Positions 33,443 through 45,259 of a stretch of 64,000 bases of DNA are shown here, one piece after another; the stretch's first letter is position 1, and every line of letters begins with the position of its first letter. Location of the stretch: the NCBI GenBank assembly GCA_947561395.2, contig OX387185.1, positions 30,918,213-30,982,212 of the forward strand, in the 5' to 3' direction. The notes under the pieces were generated by a model. The model searched no databases, was not told the origin of the DNA, and saw only the letters and a program-made list of their open reading frames with translations. This DNA comes from Buxus sempervirens (lineage: Eukaryota > Streptophyta > Magnoliopsida > Buxales > Buxaceae). Both the position numbers and the translations under genes were made by a program.

Positions 33443-35828
33443 TATAAAATCCCAAATTTTAGAAATAAATAAAATTAATTATTAAAAGGGCTAATTGGGT
33501 TAATAATATATAGGAGATGAGATATTGGTTCAAACCAGAGGAGTTCAAAGTGAACCGAAGGAAATTAGGGAACCTATCTAAGGTAAGAGCATGATTTTGG
33601 ATTAGGTATAAATTTTAATTTAATGATTGGTTAATGCTGTAGGATGTAATTGATAAAAAGAAAAATATAAAGAATAAAAGAGTTGGTCGAACCCTAAAGG
33701 AAGTGGGTTGACCCAGAATTAGTTTGGTCTGGGGTTAGAGGCTTGATTGTAAATAGGTGTAATGAAGGGAGGGTATTTAAGTAAAAGACTCTTAAACTAT
33801 TAAAATAACCTAATATATATATATATATATATGCATGAGTTAAACACATCCAACTCTAAGAGAAGAATTAGCCGCACGTTTCATATTTCTATTTCCTCAA
33901 TTCTTCTTTCCTCTTTCAAAGCTTAAACCCTAGTACTCAAGCACTTGTTGGAGCCGTCTTACAGAAGGAAAAAGGAGAATTTTCGTTCAGTAAAACCCAG
34001 GTAAGATCAAACTATAAAAGAAGTTCTGTTTTTGGGGGTTAAGCATGATCATGTGTTCTTAAAAGGGTGTGTTTTGATCCAGACGAGATCAAGGAGTTGC
34101 GGGGCTCGTTTGGAATAGTTTGGGGTGATATTGAGTTGCTTTTAGAGGAGGTTTGAGTTCCAAAAAACAAGTAAGTAGTCCCTTGACGCTTGCATAAAAT
34201 ACAAATTTGTGTTTAGACGATATACGTGGTTAATCGGTGATTTGATGTGTTGTTTTTGGTTATTTATGATGTTTTAATTGTTGGGAATTGTTCTAGCATG
34301 TTTATAAAGTGTTTTAGAATGATTTATAGTGGTTTTGATTCATTGAATATTGAGTTGTGGGATTTTTGTTGAATTTTGCAAAGTTACGGATTTTACACGT
34401 ATCGGGCCGCTTGAGTAGTCGCTCAAGTGCCCTATGTATTTATTCCAAAACCCGAGAGCAATTTTACCCAGATTGAACTGTCACTAGAACAGTCGCTCGA
34501 ACGACCTATCGAGCGATCTCCCCTGAAACAACCTATTGTGTAAGGCTGATCGAGCAACCAGTCTGTCAGATTTTTGGAAATTGGCTTTTCAACCTAGCTT
34601 TTCACTACGGAAGTGTTTTTATCCAATTTTAACCTATGTACCATCAAGATTGGGGTATTTGGGAATTGTTTGCACTGGCGGATGTTTAAAATTCAATTTT
34701 ATAAAGATTTTGGGTAGATTTTTCCAAAGAGGCACTTCTACTTGATACCATTATTCCAAACAATTCTATTCTTAACCAAACTTGATTTTAAGAGTTCCTA
34801 CATCTGTATTTGGACTATCTGGACATGTTTTGAGTGCCGAATGATGTTACATATGCCCAAATTATTTTGCCCATTGAAACCGTGTGATATATATACATAT
34901 TTAACTCCACTGGTGGGGGTTTTTGGGTCACAGTTGTGACAAGGCAGCTGCTTGGTTTATTATTTCCGCAAGGCGGATTTGGTTATTTGTTTATCCTAAT
35001 CCGTGTACTCGGTGGGATACTTCCTTATTCATGTACTCGGTGGGAAGGTGGTTATTTGTTTATCCTAATCCGTGTACTTGGTGGGATACTTCCTAATTCG
35101 TGTACTCAGTGGGAAGATGGTTTATTTGGTTATCTTAATCCATGTACTCGGTGGGAAGATAGTTATTGGTTTATCCTAATCCGTGTACTCGGTGGGATGA
35201 ATGTTATGTGGTGGTTGTTGCCTTTTATCATCAATTCGTGTACTCGGCAAGATGTTTCATTGTGGTTGTATTTCTATGCCACCATGCTTGGATTTATGTT
35301 TCATTGTAATTGAAATCATGTGATTAGTCGGATTAAGCATTGTATATTTTATTGTGGTTAACTATTTGCATGACTACTTACTGAGATGTTGTTTCTCACA
35401 TTATCGTTTTATTGGTTTTGTTTTCAGATATTCCTGGTGAGGACGATTGCAGGGGATACACACTTCTGGGGATTACAATGAGTACTAGGAAGAAGATTAC
35501 TTTATTCCTGTATAGGTTTAGGGATTTACATTATTAAATTTGACTTAATATTGGAAGAATGGTTTCAGATTACTTTTATTTAGATGGCATGGGTGAGGTA
35601 CATTTTATTCTAGTTAACCCTTTTCAGACTTAGTTGAGGAATTGGTAATTGGATTTTTCTTTAGTATCCCGCGCTTCTTGAAAGAAAAGAAAATTTTATT
35701 ATTACTTCCGCACTCTGATTATATCAAATGAAATTGTGTAAGTCTGGATTAGTTATTTTGGGCCCTTACTCTAACGTTCTAGGGTCGGGTTTATGTTCTT
35801 AAATAAACCTGGATCTGGGGCGTTACAA
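33443..35828 (+). repeat. Solo LTR C (chromovirus type)
   Basis: About 2.39 kb, TATAAAATCCC ... GGGGCGTTACA, flanked by the perfect 5-bp duplication ACAAC (33438-33442 and 35829-35833). It holds an AT microsatellite (33810-33832), a 5' splice site CCCAG|GTAAGA at 34000/34001 and a CpG-rich array (34395-34560). A 7-copy TGTACTCGGTGGGA minisatellite (34997-35255), a stem-loop (35382-35398) and TTTTCAG|AT at 35427/35428 follow. It presumably arose by LTR-LTR recombination. Reading frames over the minisatellite are repeat translations, not genes. Confidence 0.9.
34001..35427 (+). other. Putative LTR-resident intron, solo LTR C
   Basis: The borders are CCCAG|GTAAGATC and GTTTTCAG|ATATTCC, length 1427. 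It encloses the CpG-rich array and the minisatellite. Inference from consensus signals and conserved position. Confidence 0.5.
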
Positions 35829-35958
35829 CAACTACATCCTTAATCTGAATTCCAACAGCCTATTCCTGAACCAATATTAATCAAGGAGGAGACAGTTGAG
35901 TCTGAGAAGGAGAAGGAGAAAGAGAGGATAAGGGAGGTGATGGAGAAGAAACTTCTGG

Positions 35959-36116
35959 TGTAACGACCTAGAACCAGGCCTACCTCTCCAAGGCACAAAC
36001 CCGTCCCCGGTCGTCACAAGTTGGTCTTTTGACCTAATATAATGTGGATAATTTAAAATTTTGTTTTCCTGGAACAAATGGAATTGATATACAGTTCATG
36101 CTTGTGCGTATCAAAA

Positions 36117-36163
<47 letters not shown>

Positions 36164-38656
36164 AAGTATAACAACTTGAGATAATACAAGAAATAGGTAT
36201 CTAGTCACTCCTCTTAGTTGGAAGGTTTACAAGTCCAAAAGAAATATACAACTATCATGTACAAGAAAATAAACATCCTAATTAGGCCGGTAATAGTCTT
36301 CCTCTCTATACCTTGGTGCCTTGTCCTTTCCTTTTCCCCAATCCGGTCCTTCACATTGGACGTCGACAGCTCTGAAAATAAGATGATAAAATAACTGGCG
36401 TGATGAATGTCTCAGTAAACAACACATGTATGCTAGATAAAAACACAATTGATGCCACTATACTTCGGTAAATCGGTGCTCAGGTGTACAAGTCATTTCA
36501 TTACTTCACAAACACACATCAAATCTTGTCACTTTATTATTTAGGTGGTTTATTATATATTGCCCATGACATCATCTAGTTTCACAAATTTCTCATGGTG
36601 GCTAGGCATCCAACGCTGATTATCCTTGACGTTAGGCATTCATACGCCGATTACCCTTGACGTATGAGAATCCATGCTGATTCCCCGTAGCAATGGGCAT
36701 CAGCCACCGATGTTGCTTGGTGCCGGAATGATAAAAGATGATACAACGTAACATAACAACTTGGTCATGGCATTATACATAAACACAACCCACTTAAGAC
36801 CTATGGATCCATAACTTAAGACTGTTCATTATGCAAGTATTCGTTTGCTCATCATACAAGATATCTCACAATTCCAAGCTTTTGTGGAGGATGCTAGTTC
36901 ACTACCCTCAACTGGGGTGAACCGCACACACTACCCACCGATACTCACTTTGTAGAGGATGCTAGTTCACTATCCTTAACTGAGGTGAACCGCACACTCT
37001 ACCCACCAATACTCACTTTGTGGAGGATGCTAGTTCACTACCCTCAACTGGGGTGAACCACACACACTACCCACCAATACTATCATACCAAAGGTTATCA
37101 ATTGGGCCAATGCCCTTTATATCATGCTACAAATAATGGGCCAATGCCCTTCATGTCATGCAATTCAATATGGGCCAATGCCCTTCATATCATATGCCAA
37201 ATACTGGGCCAATGCCCTTCATATCATGTATTGCATGTTTTTGAGCAATTAACAAAAACAATTCATGCTTATGGAAAGAAATCATTTATTTATCATATAC
37301 TACTTGGGCAACCTCGGCCCCAACTCATTGGAAACATACACAACCTTAATTATGCTTTGGTTTCCTACTTCCAAGGATCAGTTGGAAAGTGTTCCAAGTG
37401 GTAGAATCAAATTATCCCACTTTTATAAGAATCTGGAATGCAAACTCTCTAGGAATCCTATTTCAGTAGAATGTACCCAAAATCTTTGTTATTTGGAATT
37501 TTGAGATAATTCCAGTGTGTACACTTCTTAGATACCTAAATCCTATTTGTACATTGGTTGGATTCAAATAAAAACAATCTGTAGTTTGATTTGTGCTAAA
37601 ATCCAAAATTTCTTAAATTCTGCCAAGGATGCTTGAAGGCGCGCTCGAGCGTTGCTTCGGGCTCTCGGCCAAACCAAAATTTCAACTCTCGGGTTTTGAT
37701 TTCTAAAAAAACACAGGCGGGGCACTCGATAGGGCGCTTGAGCTCCAATGGGCGGCCTCGCCTTAATTAAGTTTTTGAATGGGCGCTTGAGATCTCGCTC
37801 GAGCGACACTTCGAGCGCCTTGGAGATTTCTCAGGTCGCGAAATTTCTGAAAATTTGTGATTTCTAGGTTTTCTTCAATCTCACTCATTTCTGTGGTTTT
37901 TAGTCTCTAAATTGTCTCTATCATGTGTGGTTACCTATTACACATAAAACCCTTAACATATGCACCTCCTATTTGCAAGGAAATCAAATTTGTACTCAAA
38001 CCCCCAAATCTCAACATTGCATATGAAAATGGGGAAAAACGAAAATCTAGGTTAGGGTGGTGTTGCTTACCTCTTCTAAGCAACCAAGTAAGTCTTCTTG
38101 CTCCTACTGCAACCCATGAGCAGCACTCCTTGTGCCTTTTTAGTTGCTTCCTTCACCAATCCTCCAAGCTTTCTCCAATGAGCAAACCACCCTAAATGAA
38201 AATCCAAGGTTCTACTCCTCCCTCATAATGACACCCACCCCAAAAAGGAAATGGGAGAGAAGATGAGAGTGGAGAGGAGAAGTGAGTGTAGAAGAGAAGA
38301 AAGTAGAAGAAGGAGATGAAGAGAAGGGAGTTTGTTTCAATCGTATGGGGCAAAAACCCCCTTCTTAGGCACTTAAGACACTTCTCCTTTCCCAATTTTA
38401 CCCTTCTCCCATCAACCGTTAATATTTCCACTTTGCCACTCCTCCTATTGTACACACAACAAATCACCACTTAGCCATTTTTCGTCTCAATGATTACATT
38501 TATTTAATAATCTCGGGATTACTTACCTTTACACATTACTCACGAGCTTAGACTTAGCCACTTGGCTGGCTTCAAGTCTAGGCTTCTCCCGCTTCACCTT
38601 CACAATAATTACACAATTTAGAGTTTGCTAATCATCTAGGAATCTGGGGTTTCACA
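35959..38656 (-). repeat. Solo LTR D (Tekay-like)
   Basis: About 2.70 kb, flanked by the perfect duplication TCTGG (35954-35958 and 38657-38661). It is a diverged relative of the Tekay LTR, sharing ACCCAAAATCTT-GTTATTTGGAATTTTGAG. Contents: an AT microsatellite (36124-36161), three copies of a roughly 68-bp TTCACTACCCTCAACTGGGGTGAAC repeat (36893-37075), four copies of a roughly 37-bp GGGCCAATGCCC palindrome repeat (37105-37230) and a CGCTCGAGCG array (37620-37830). In element sense the splice-type borders are AAAG|GTAAGT (38527/38526) and TTTTCAG|AG (36372/36371), followed by an exon ending YREEDYYRPN and stop (36278). Confidence 0.9.
36372..38526 (-). other. Putative LTR-resident intron, solo LTR D
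   Basis: The borders are AAAG|GTAAGTAATC and TATTTTCAG|AGC, length about 2.16 kb. Homologous in position to the Tekay LTR intron. Confidence 0.5.
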
Positions 38657-40330
38657 TCTGGACAGGATGGAAATGATCCAAGAAGAGTTAAGGGAGGTAA
38701 AAGGGGTGAATTCGTTTGGAGGCACAAATTTTGAAGACCTTTGCCTCTATCCCGATGTTTGTCTGCCGGCCAAGTTTAAGTGCCCGGATTTCGACAGATA
38801 TGATGGCACTGGCTGCCCCATGAGCCATCTGAAACTTTACTGAGGGGCCTTATGCCAATTTGTCCAGGATGATGGAATTCTGATCCAATTCTTTCAGAGG
38901 AGCTTGACAGGGGCAGCTTTAAGGTGGTTTGCCACCTTAGACCACGGCAAAATCAGAAGGTGGAAGTATCTAGCCGATGCCTTCTTGGCTCAATACAGGT
39001 TCAACTCGGAGATTGTACCAGATAGGTATGACATGATGAGAATGTGCAAAAGAAAAGAGGAATCAGTGAGACAATATGCCAAAAGGTGGAGAGAGACTGC
39101 CTCTCAAGTTAGGCTACCCATGATGGAGCCAGAAATGATCTCTACTTTCATTGGCACACTAAGGCAGCCATTTTACAACCATTTGGTGGGTCAAACCACC
39201 ACAACTTCGCTGCCTTTGTGCAAGTGGCCGACTGGATTGAAGATGGGATCAGATCTGGTAAGATAATTGATTATATTGCTGGGGCTAGTCAATCAGATTC
39301 TTCCACCTTTGCACAGAAGAAAGGGAATGGAGTGAAAAAGAATAGAGGAAGAAAAGAAGGAGAAGTAAAAATGGTGCAACCTCCTCCTTCAAGAAAACCT
39401 CTCCATATTAATGTCTCCACCCCTTCACCTATGCAAGTCCAGCCACCACAAACCATCCATCAACTTCCCATCAATATTAATGTTCCTCCACCACCACAGT
39501 CAAACCAAAGAAAAGTATTCACAAAAGAGGAGAGGGATGCGTGGATGGCGTCCAGAAGGAACATGGCTTTTACCCCTATTCCAATGACTCCATCCCAATT
39601 GCTACCAACCTTGTTAAAAGTAGGGTATATCATTCTGAGAGAACCAAATCCAAATGCATCTAAGGGAAAGAATTTTGATCCCTCCGCCACTTGTGACTAC
39701 CATATGGGTGCACCAGGATACCCTACTGACAAGTGTTGGCCATTGAAGCACGCAATTCATGATTTGATTGATTAGAGAACCCTGTCATTTAACACGGTTA
39801 CTCCCTCTCCCTCCAGAAATGACATTGGTCAGAATCCTCTGCCTCAACATAATGGGTCAGACCCCTCCAATTTAGTGGGGGCCATTTCTTCAAAAAATAG
39901 AACCTTTGATCCCTCGCAATTAATTGCTCCAATAGGGATGTCTGTAAAGGTTTATTTTAACCAGGAAGAAGAGGAAGAGCGAGTTAATGTCATTTCTGGA
40001 AGAAAATGAAATGACTGTGCTGCAGAGGATATTAATTCCTCTCCGAATAGGGTCTCTTCCTTCATGGTCCAAATAAATGTTTCAAAACCTCCTTTGGTAA
40101 TCAACTACAATTCAGCCATTGTTTCTCTACCCATCCATCAAAACCACCAGTGGTCATCAACTATTACCCCACCACTGCATCAATCATTTCTTTTTCCCCA
40201 ATAGCTTCAAAACCCTCTCAACCAAAGGTGCCAAAGCAGCTTCCACCTTTGGTTATAGATGTCCCTTCTTCTCATAATGTTCCTCAATCAATTCCTATAG
40301 CAAAGCCCAACTCAAATCTCTCTTCAAAAC

Positions 40331-40866
40331 TCCATGGTTCTTCCACTTGGCAACAAGAATTCCTTCCTTTCCTTTCTTCTCCTTCTTCTTCAAATCTCCA
40401 GCCACTCCCACTCACTCTCCTTGTTCTCAACTTCCAACACAAGAAATGAGTCCAACACTTAGAGAAATTTGCTAAGCTTTGAACCATGTTGCCCTTTTCC
40501 CAATTTGCCCCTCATTAAGAGCACCTCGTCTAACTAAGTCCACTACACCCCATATCCATTTGCAAATTTGCACTTTCCTTTCTCTTATGGCCCAACTTAA
40601 GATAATATGGCTGCAATGAAAAAAAAATAACTTGCTAAGTGCATCAAACTTAACCCCAATGCCATATAATAATTTAAAATTAAATAATAAACTTGGTTGA
40701 GCTTACCTCATTCAAATATTAAATGGCTATCAAATAGCTCCCAAATTCTCAGATGTTGCCCACTTCACCTTCACCTTCACAACACAGTTACTTAAGTAGT
40801 CTTAAAACCCAATTAATAATAAGCTAAATAATTAGACTAAAATTAAAAAAATTCAAGGTCTCACAT
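40331..40866 (-). repeat. Probable LTR end fragment
   Basis: Sequence to AAGGTCTCACA resembles the start (element sense) of the 35959-38656 LTR family: a CTTCACCTTCACAA segment about 100 bases from the end and pyrimidine-rich blocks on plus. The other end is absent. This may be a truncated LTR that removed the right end of the second Tat element. Weakly supported. Confidence 0.35.
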
Positions 40867-42246
40867 AGATAAGGTGAAAATATCCCCAAAAAGTAAAGAA
40901 GCAGGTTGGACAATGTGTTTCTTTTATATTAGGTATAGACTATAGTCAAAATGTAAGGTTAATAAACTTGCCTTGCTTTTGTTATAAGAAAACTTGTATG
41001 GCAAAATGTAATGTTAAATAAACCTACCTTGCTTCTATCATAAAAATCTTTTTTAACAGACCATTCTAGTATGCTGGCAGTTGACCATCTTCTTCAATGG
41101 AAAATCTTGGTGGCAAACTTAAAATGGCCTTCCTTTTACAACATACATGAGTGACTATGGTTTTAATACCTATTTTACCCTTTTGGCAACATGCCTAATT
41201 TATCATTTTGGCTGCTTCTATTTTGATACAATATTTTCTATTTTACACCACTATAGTTGACGATTATTATTACAATATATAATATAATATTAATATATAT
41301 TATGATATATATTAATATTCAAACCCACTCAAGCTTGCCACTATATATGAATAGAGTCAAACCCACTCAAGCTCGGCTCGAGCGCGTAAAGAGAGATGCC
41401 AAGTTCACCTCAAAAGCATAATTATGGAGTATAGATTATGGGTGCAATTTGTTGACCTAGACCAAATCGAGGTTTGTGACTTTTAACCCAAAACCGAACC
41501 AAATTGAGAATTGATCACTCCAACCTAAAAACCCAACCAAATAAAGATGTATATACTTGTTGGACTTATTTATGAAGGTGCATGAAGGATGTGCAAGAAG
41601 GCATGAAAGCCATCTATTTTGTTTCATTTTTCTGCTACTGACGTGTCTCTCACAGATGTCATGGTTGCAACAGTAGCACTTCAATGTCCATCCTATACAG
41701 CCACATCTTGCTGCTACTGAAGCGATTGAAGGAGGTGGTGTCATGTTATTTCATCTTCTTCTATTTCCCAAAACTTTCTTTCGCAATTAGCTAAAATGGA
41801 ATTCATGGCAGTTTTGCGTGAATCCATCTTGGATTCATCATTTAAGATTTGAAAACACTCTGACTTAGGGTGTAAGGTTTCTCTTTCCTTAGCCAATATT
41901 TTTTATATGAAATTTCCAGCTTCTTAATACACAATAAGTATTCTCCATAGTATCTTTTCCTTTAACCAAATTGCTTCTCACTATTCTTTACGGTTGCTAG
42001 TTTTACTATAATTATGTTACAAAGCCGGTTAATTGGTTTGTTGTTGTTTTGGGGGCTTGAGAAATATTGATTTCTGGGCTTCTTATTTCTCTTTCTTTTA
42101 TGTTTTTGTCTTTGTAAGGAATGTAATGGGAGTAAGTGTTGTTGAAGACTTGTTATTAAATCTCATCGTTACTTGGATCCAAAAATGCCCTAACAAAATA
42201 AAACAGAAGAACACCACTTGTGTTATTGCTTTGTTAGGTGCTCATG
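40867..42246. other. Unrecognised AT-rich sequence, no gene seen
   Basis: The oldest visible layer. It contains two diverged copies of a roughly 40-bp segment (about 40947-40990 and 40999-41045, AATGTAA-GTTAATAAACTT type), an AT palindrome (41270-41325), and a frame (42033-42251) that would continue past the Cassandra insertion site. I found no domain, TIR or LTR that explains it. Confidence 0.5.
41270..41325. repeat. Imperfect AT palindrome
   Basis: Alternating ATATAATAT/ATATTAATATATATTA stretches that are largely self-complementary. Possibly a cruciform-prone spot or the remains of a small element. Nothing else supports the latter. Confidence 0.5.
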
Positions 42247-42251
42247 GGGAT

Positions 42252-42606
42252 TGTGACATCCTGGCTGTCTGAGTGGGCGGCTGTGATGTGGGCGGGGTGA
42301 GAGACCTGGGCGAGCTACCACAGTGGCGAGCTACCAGGCGAGGATGTGCATATGGTTGGGAATCCCACAACGCTCGGGGATGCTATAAGTAGTCTTAAGA
42401 CCCCCAAATAAGCAAGAGGCCTTTTAAGGAGCAACACGGGACTAAATCCCCTGGGAACCCTAAAGTTAAGCGTGCTCAGGTGGGAGCACTGCTAGGATGG
42501 GTGACCCCTGGGAAGTTTTCTTGTGTTGTCCTTGAGAACAAATCCGTGAGGGCCCGTGGGCCCAGAGCGGACAATATCTTGCTGGTTATGGGTCTGGGGC
42601 GTTACA
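42252..42606 (+). repeat. Cassandra LTR, left
   Basis: 355 bp. Contains a 5S-like segment at about 42432-42530, with GGCGAGCTACC repeated near its start. It appears identical to the right LTR. Confidence 0.94.
42432..42530 (+). other. 5S rRNA-derived segment in Cassandra LTR (left)
   Basis: Aligns with the plant 5S rRNA: AAGTTAAGCGTGCT (A box), AGGATGGGTGACC (intermediate element) and CTGGGAAG...GTGTTG (C box). The 5' portion is weaker. A TTTT falls inside the C box, where genomic 5S has CC bases. Not a functional 5S gene by context, but the Pol III control regions are largely kept. The copy in the right LTR is at 42868-42966. Confidence 0.9.
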
Positions 42607-42608
42607 AA

Positions 42609-42622
42609 TGGTATCAGAGCCT
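42609..42622 (+). other. Cassandra primer binding site, tRNA-iMet
   Basis: TGGTATCAGAGCCT lies two bases after the left LTR and matches the consensus complement of initiator tRNA-Met. Confidence 0.92.
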
Positions 42623-42674
42623 GCCCCGACCGGAAGGTGTGGGGGTTCGGCCCAACGCGAGGACGCGTTGTCCC

Positions 42675-42687
42675 ATGGAGGGGAGTA
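42675..42687 (+). other. Cassandra polypurine tract
   Basis: ATGGAGGGGAGTA abuts the right LTR, as expected for the plus-strand primer. Confidence 0.85.
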
Positions 42688-43042
42688 TGTGACATCCTGG
42701 CTGTCTGAGTGGGCGGCTGTGATGTGGGCGGGGTGAGAGACCTGGGCGAGCTACCACAGTGGCGAGCTACCAGGCGAGGATGTGCATATGGTTGGGAATC
42801 CCACAACGCTCGGGGATGCTATAAGTAGTCTTAAGACCCCCAAATAAGCAAGAGGCCTTTTAAGGAGCAACACGGGACTAAATCCCCTGGGAACCCTAAA
42901 GTTAAGCGTGCTCAGGTGGGAGCACTGCTAGGATGGGTGACCCCTGGGAAGTTTTCTTGTGTTGTCCTTGAGAACAAATCCGTGAGGGCCCGTGGGCCCA
43001 GAGCGGACAATATCTTGCTGGTTATGGGTCTGGGGCGTTACA
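42688..43042 (+). repeat. Cassandra LTR, right
   Basis: 355 bp, apparently identical to the left LTR, including the 5S-derived segment (42868-42966). Confidence 0.94.
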
Positions 43043-44261
43043 GGGATTGCAAGGAAACATCCTCAAATGCTTCAAAAAACACTGTGCGCACCTGATTTCG
43101 GTTGCACGACGAGGCGCATGCAAAATGATGCGTGCCTCGGGATTGTTTGGAGTCACCACTGCCTGATGGGGTGCAGGTAGACACCTGGGTGCCTAAGTTT
43201 GTCTATTAAGGCTTGGTCTGCGGCTTGAGATTCTAAGCAAGTTCTCGGTTGCGATCTGGGGAAGTCCATAAACACCCCAGTCCACCCCGTCGAATGACGG
43301 GTTCCATAGGTTTCCCTGGTTTGAGTCAACTTTGGTTTCTTACTCACCCGATTCCTATTCCAGCATTCAATTTGGTTAAGTCCGGCAGGACCGCCAAATT
43401 GGTGTGGGTCCCTTTGCTTGATTTTATCTTTTCAGCTTAAGGTGAGATGGGTCTGATTGGGTGGGCCCCATTGGAAGGCCCACGGATCCCTTGGTGGGCC
43501 AAGTGTGGTCCACATGTCCCCTTGGCGGGCCTCGGTCTAGGCCTGCGAGGACCTTTGGGCTTTGGTTTAATGAATTGATTTTATTTTGAAATTCAAGTTT
43601 GATTATTTAAGTGGATTTTCATGCCAAAGTGGGTCGAGATTGCTTCACGGGCCCCTGAGCAGGCCCCACAATTGGTTGCCAAATTGATTTGAGATTATCT
43701 TGATTAGTTATGCTAAAGTGGGCCAAGCTTTGGGCTTGGGGCCCTTTACCTGGGCTTGGGCTTGAAAGCCCAAGGCTTCCTGAGTTAGGGTTTGGAAACC
43801 CTAACCTTTGTTGGGTTCACTGGGCTTAGTGGGTCCGACAGGCCTTGCCCTTGGTCTCGGCAAAACCACAATTTTAAACTACACATGCATGCCCCACATA
43901 GGGCTTGGGTGGGCCTGAAGTGATCTCGCCCATTCAATCAACTTGGTTAACCTTATTTTGAGCAAAAAGTAAGTTTATCGGGCTGGAAGGGCCCTGTTGG
44001 AAGGCCCATTGGAAATCAAATTGAACCGGGGGTCCAAGTCCCATATTGGATTTCCGGGTGACCCGAAACACTATTGGTTCATTTGGTTCGGTTTGAAAAT
44101 GTCACCCACATCCAGCAAAAATCACAGAATATACATCCCAAAAATCACAGAATGTACATCACAGAGAATATACAAAAATGACATTTTTCAGGGGAGATCG
44201 ACTCACTTAACGATCTCCGATTGTGTTGGAAATGATGGCTCATACAAGGAACGAGTTGGAC

Positions 44262-44420
44262 ACGCGGTGAACAATGCGCTGACCTCAGGCGCTCGGCGCG
44301 AGGTCAGCGCGATCTCGGCGGAACCACAAAAACAACAGAAAAAGACGCCCGGCGCGAGCTCGGCGGACACAAAATCGCCCGGCACGAGCTCAGCATAAGC
44401 TCGGCGAGAGCTCAACGCAC
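44262..44420 (-). repeat. GGCGCGAGCTCGGCG palindromic array in LTR G
   Basis: Contains a palindrome with 10-bp arms (CGCTGACCTC/GAGGTCAGCG) followed by four diverged CGCCCGGCGCGAGCTC units. A 34-base block (44274-44307) matches 47745-47778 of LTR A with three mismatches. Confidence 0.8.
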
Positions 44421-44496
44421 GCCCTTGACGAAACACGATCGTCTGTTTTTTTTGAAACTCAGAGACTGGCTTGCTTTCCAATCTCTGTAACACCTT

Positions 44497-45259
44497 TTTA
44501 TTTTTTCTGGAAATTAAGAAGGTACGATTAAATAAAAGGAAGTATGTACAAAGTAGATAGTGGGCATACCCACCAAGCACAACAAGGAGCAGCCACGCTC
44601 AAACTATAGTAAACACGATACAATCAAGCCTATGAGAAATTAATACTGAAGAAGACCCCCATCCTTAGATAAAAGTACAATTTAGATCCCATTTTTGCAT
44701 AACCTGCCTATGATAACTATTATCACTAAGCACTAATGGAGTACCTGTCACTCTGTTGTGGATGTCCTGGTATACGAACTTACAAATCTCCTCTTCAGGC
44801 AAGGCAGAGTTCTTAAATACCCTTCAATTTCTCTCACACCATATGTGATACACAGCCGCAGCCAAGGACAAGTGCTTTAGAAGGTGTAAGGGAGACTTAG
44901 AGCACCATGCTCGAGCACCATACTCAACCATATGGTCCCAAGAGAGAATAGGAGTCATAGTGTTAAGACCGTTCCTGATCATAAGAGTTCTCCAAACCTG
45001 TCTACCATAGTCACACTGGAAAAAAAGGTGTTCAATGGTTTCATTATACTTGCGACAAAAGACACATACCGCATTATGTATGATACCCCACCTGTTGAGC
45101 CTGTCTTTAGTCAGGAGAGCTCTCTTAATTGCAAGCCATGTCACGAATGAATGCTTGGGGATGTTGGTTGAAAACCAAACCAATCTCGCCCAAGCAACGG
45201 AAGACCGACTAGTCTCCAAGGCTTTATAGGTGATGTAGGTTCCAGTGTGGAAGACCGAC
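44497..45259 (-). mobile_element. Strongly 5'-truncated L1-type LINE in LTR G
   Basis: About 0.76 kb with a T-rich left end, flanked by the perfect 17-base duplication AATCTCTGTAACACCTT (44480-44496 and 45260-45276). Encodes the C-terminal LINE zinc region (CVFCRKYNETIEHLFFQCDY) and AVYHIWCERN. A TGA at 44824-44826 then falls where Trp is expected before RVFKN. It inserted after LTR G. Confidence 0.93.

Larger units (their letters stand above)
27669..40330 (+). mobile_element. Second Tat-clade element, decayed, carrying solo LTR insertions
   Basis: A plus-strand relative of element 1. Present parts: most of the 5' LTR, a tRNA-Arg primer site, a leader with conserved block, hairpin array and hairpin minisatellite, and a gag remnant. 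Protease, pol and the 3' LTR are missing. Two chromovirus-type solo LTRs (33443-35828 and 35959-38656) split the gag region, and the Tekay element splits the 5' LTR. Many breaks besides the insertions. It is older than its guests. The right end gives way near 40330 to an LTR-like fragment. Confidence 0.82.
33256..40330 (+). pseudogene. Gag remnant of second Tat element
   Basis: Starts at an ATG (MNPTENQ) matching element 1's gag start, with the same N-terminal coiled coil. The central gag domain lies at about 38.66-39.3 kb (ALRWFATLDHGKIRRWK, QYAKRWRETASQVRLP). The Tat knuckle (CDYHMGAPGYPTDKC) is near 39.7 kb and PPLVI-type linkers near 40.1-40.25 kb. It is broken, with several breaks besides the two solo-LTR insertions. 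Nothing of protease or pol remains. Confidence 0.85.
42252..43042 (+). mobile_element. Cassandra TRIM retrotransposon, looks whole
   Basis: A 791-bp terminal-repeat retrotransposon in miniature. Two 355-bp LTRs (TGTGACATCC ... GGGGCGTTACA) flank an internal part of about 81 bp holding only a primer site and a polypurine tract. Target duplication GGGAT is perfect (42247-42251 and 43043-43047). The LTRs carry 5S rRNA-derived sequence, the hallmark of Cassandra. I find no difference between the two LTRs by eye, so insertion is recent. Non-autonomous, so it depends on proteins of other LTR elements. Confidence 0.95.

Noticed and set aside
34936-35313. Plus-strand protein with repeated FILIRVLGG
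   Set aside because: It is a translation of the TGTACTCGGTGGGA minisatellite of LTR C.
41457-41744. Cys-rich minus-strand frame
   Set aside because: No recognisable spacing of zinc ligands, no promoter and no neighbour support. Probably chance.
42432-42966. Possible host 5S rRNA genes
   Set aside because: The two 5S-like segments lie inside identical 355-bp LTRs with primer site, polypurine tract and target duplication, and their 5' part is diverged. They are Cassandra LTR sequence.
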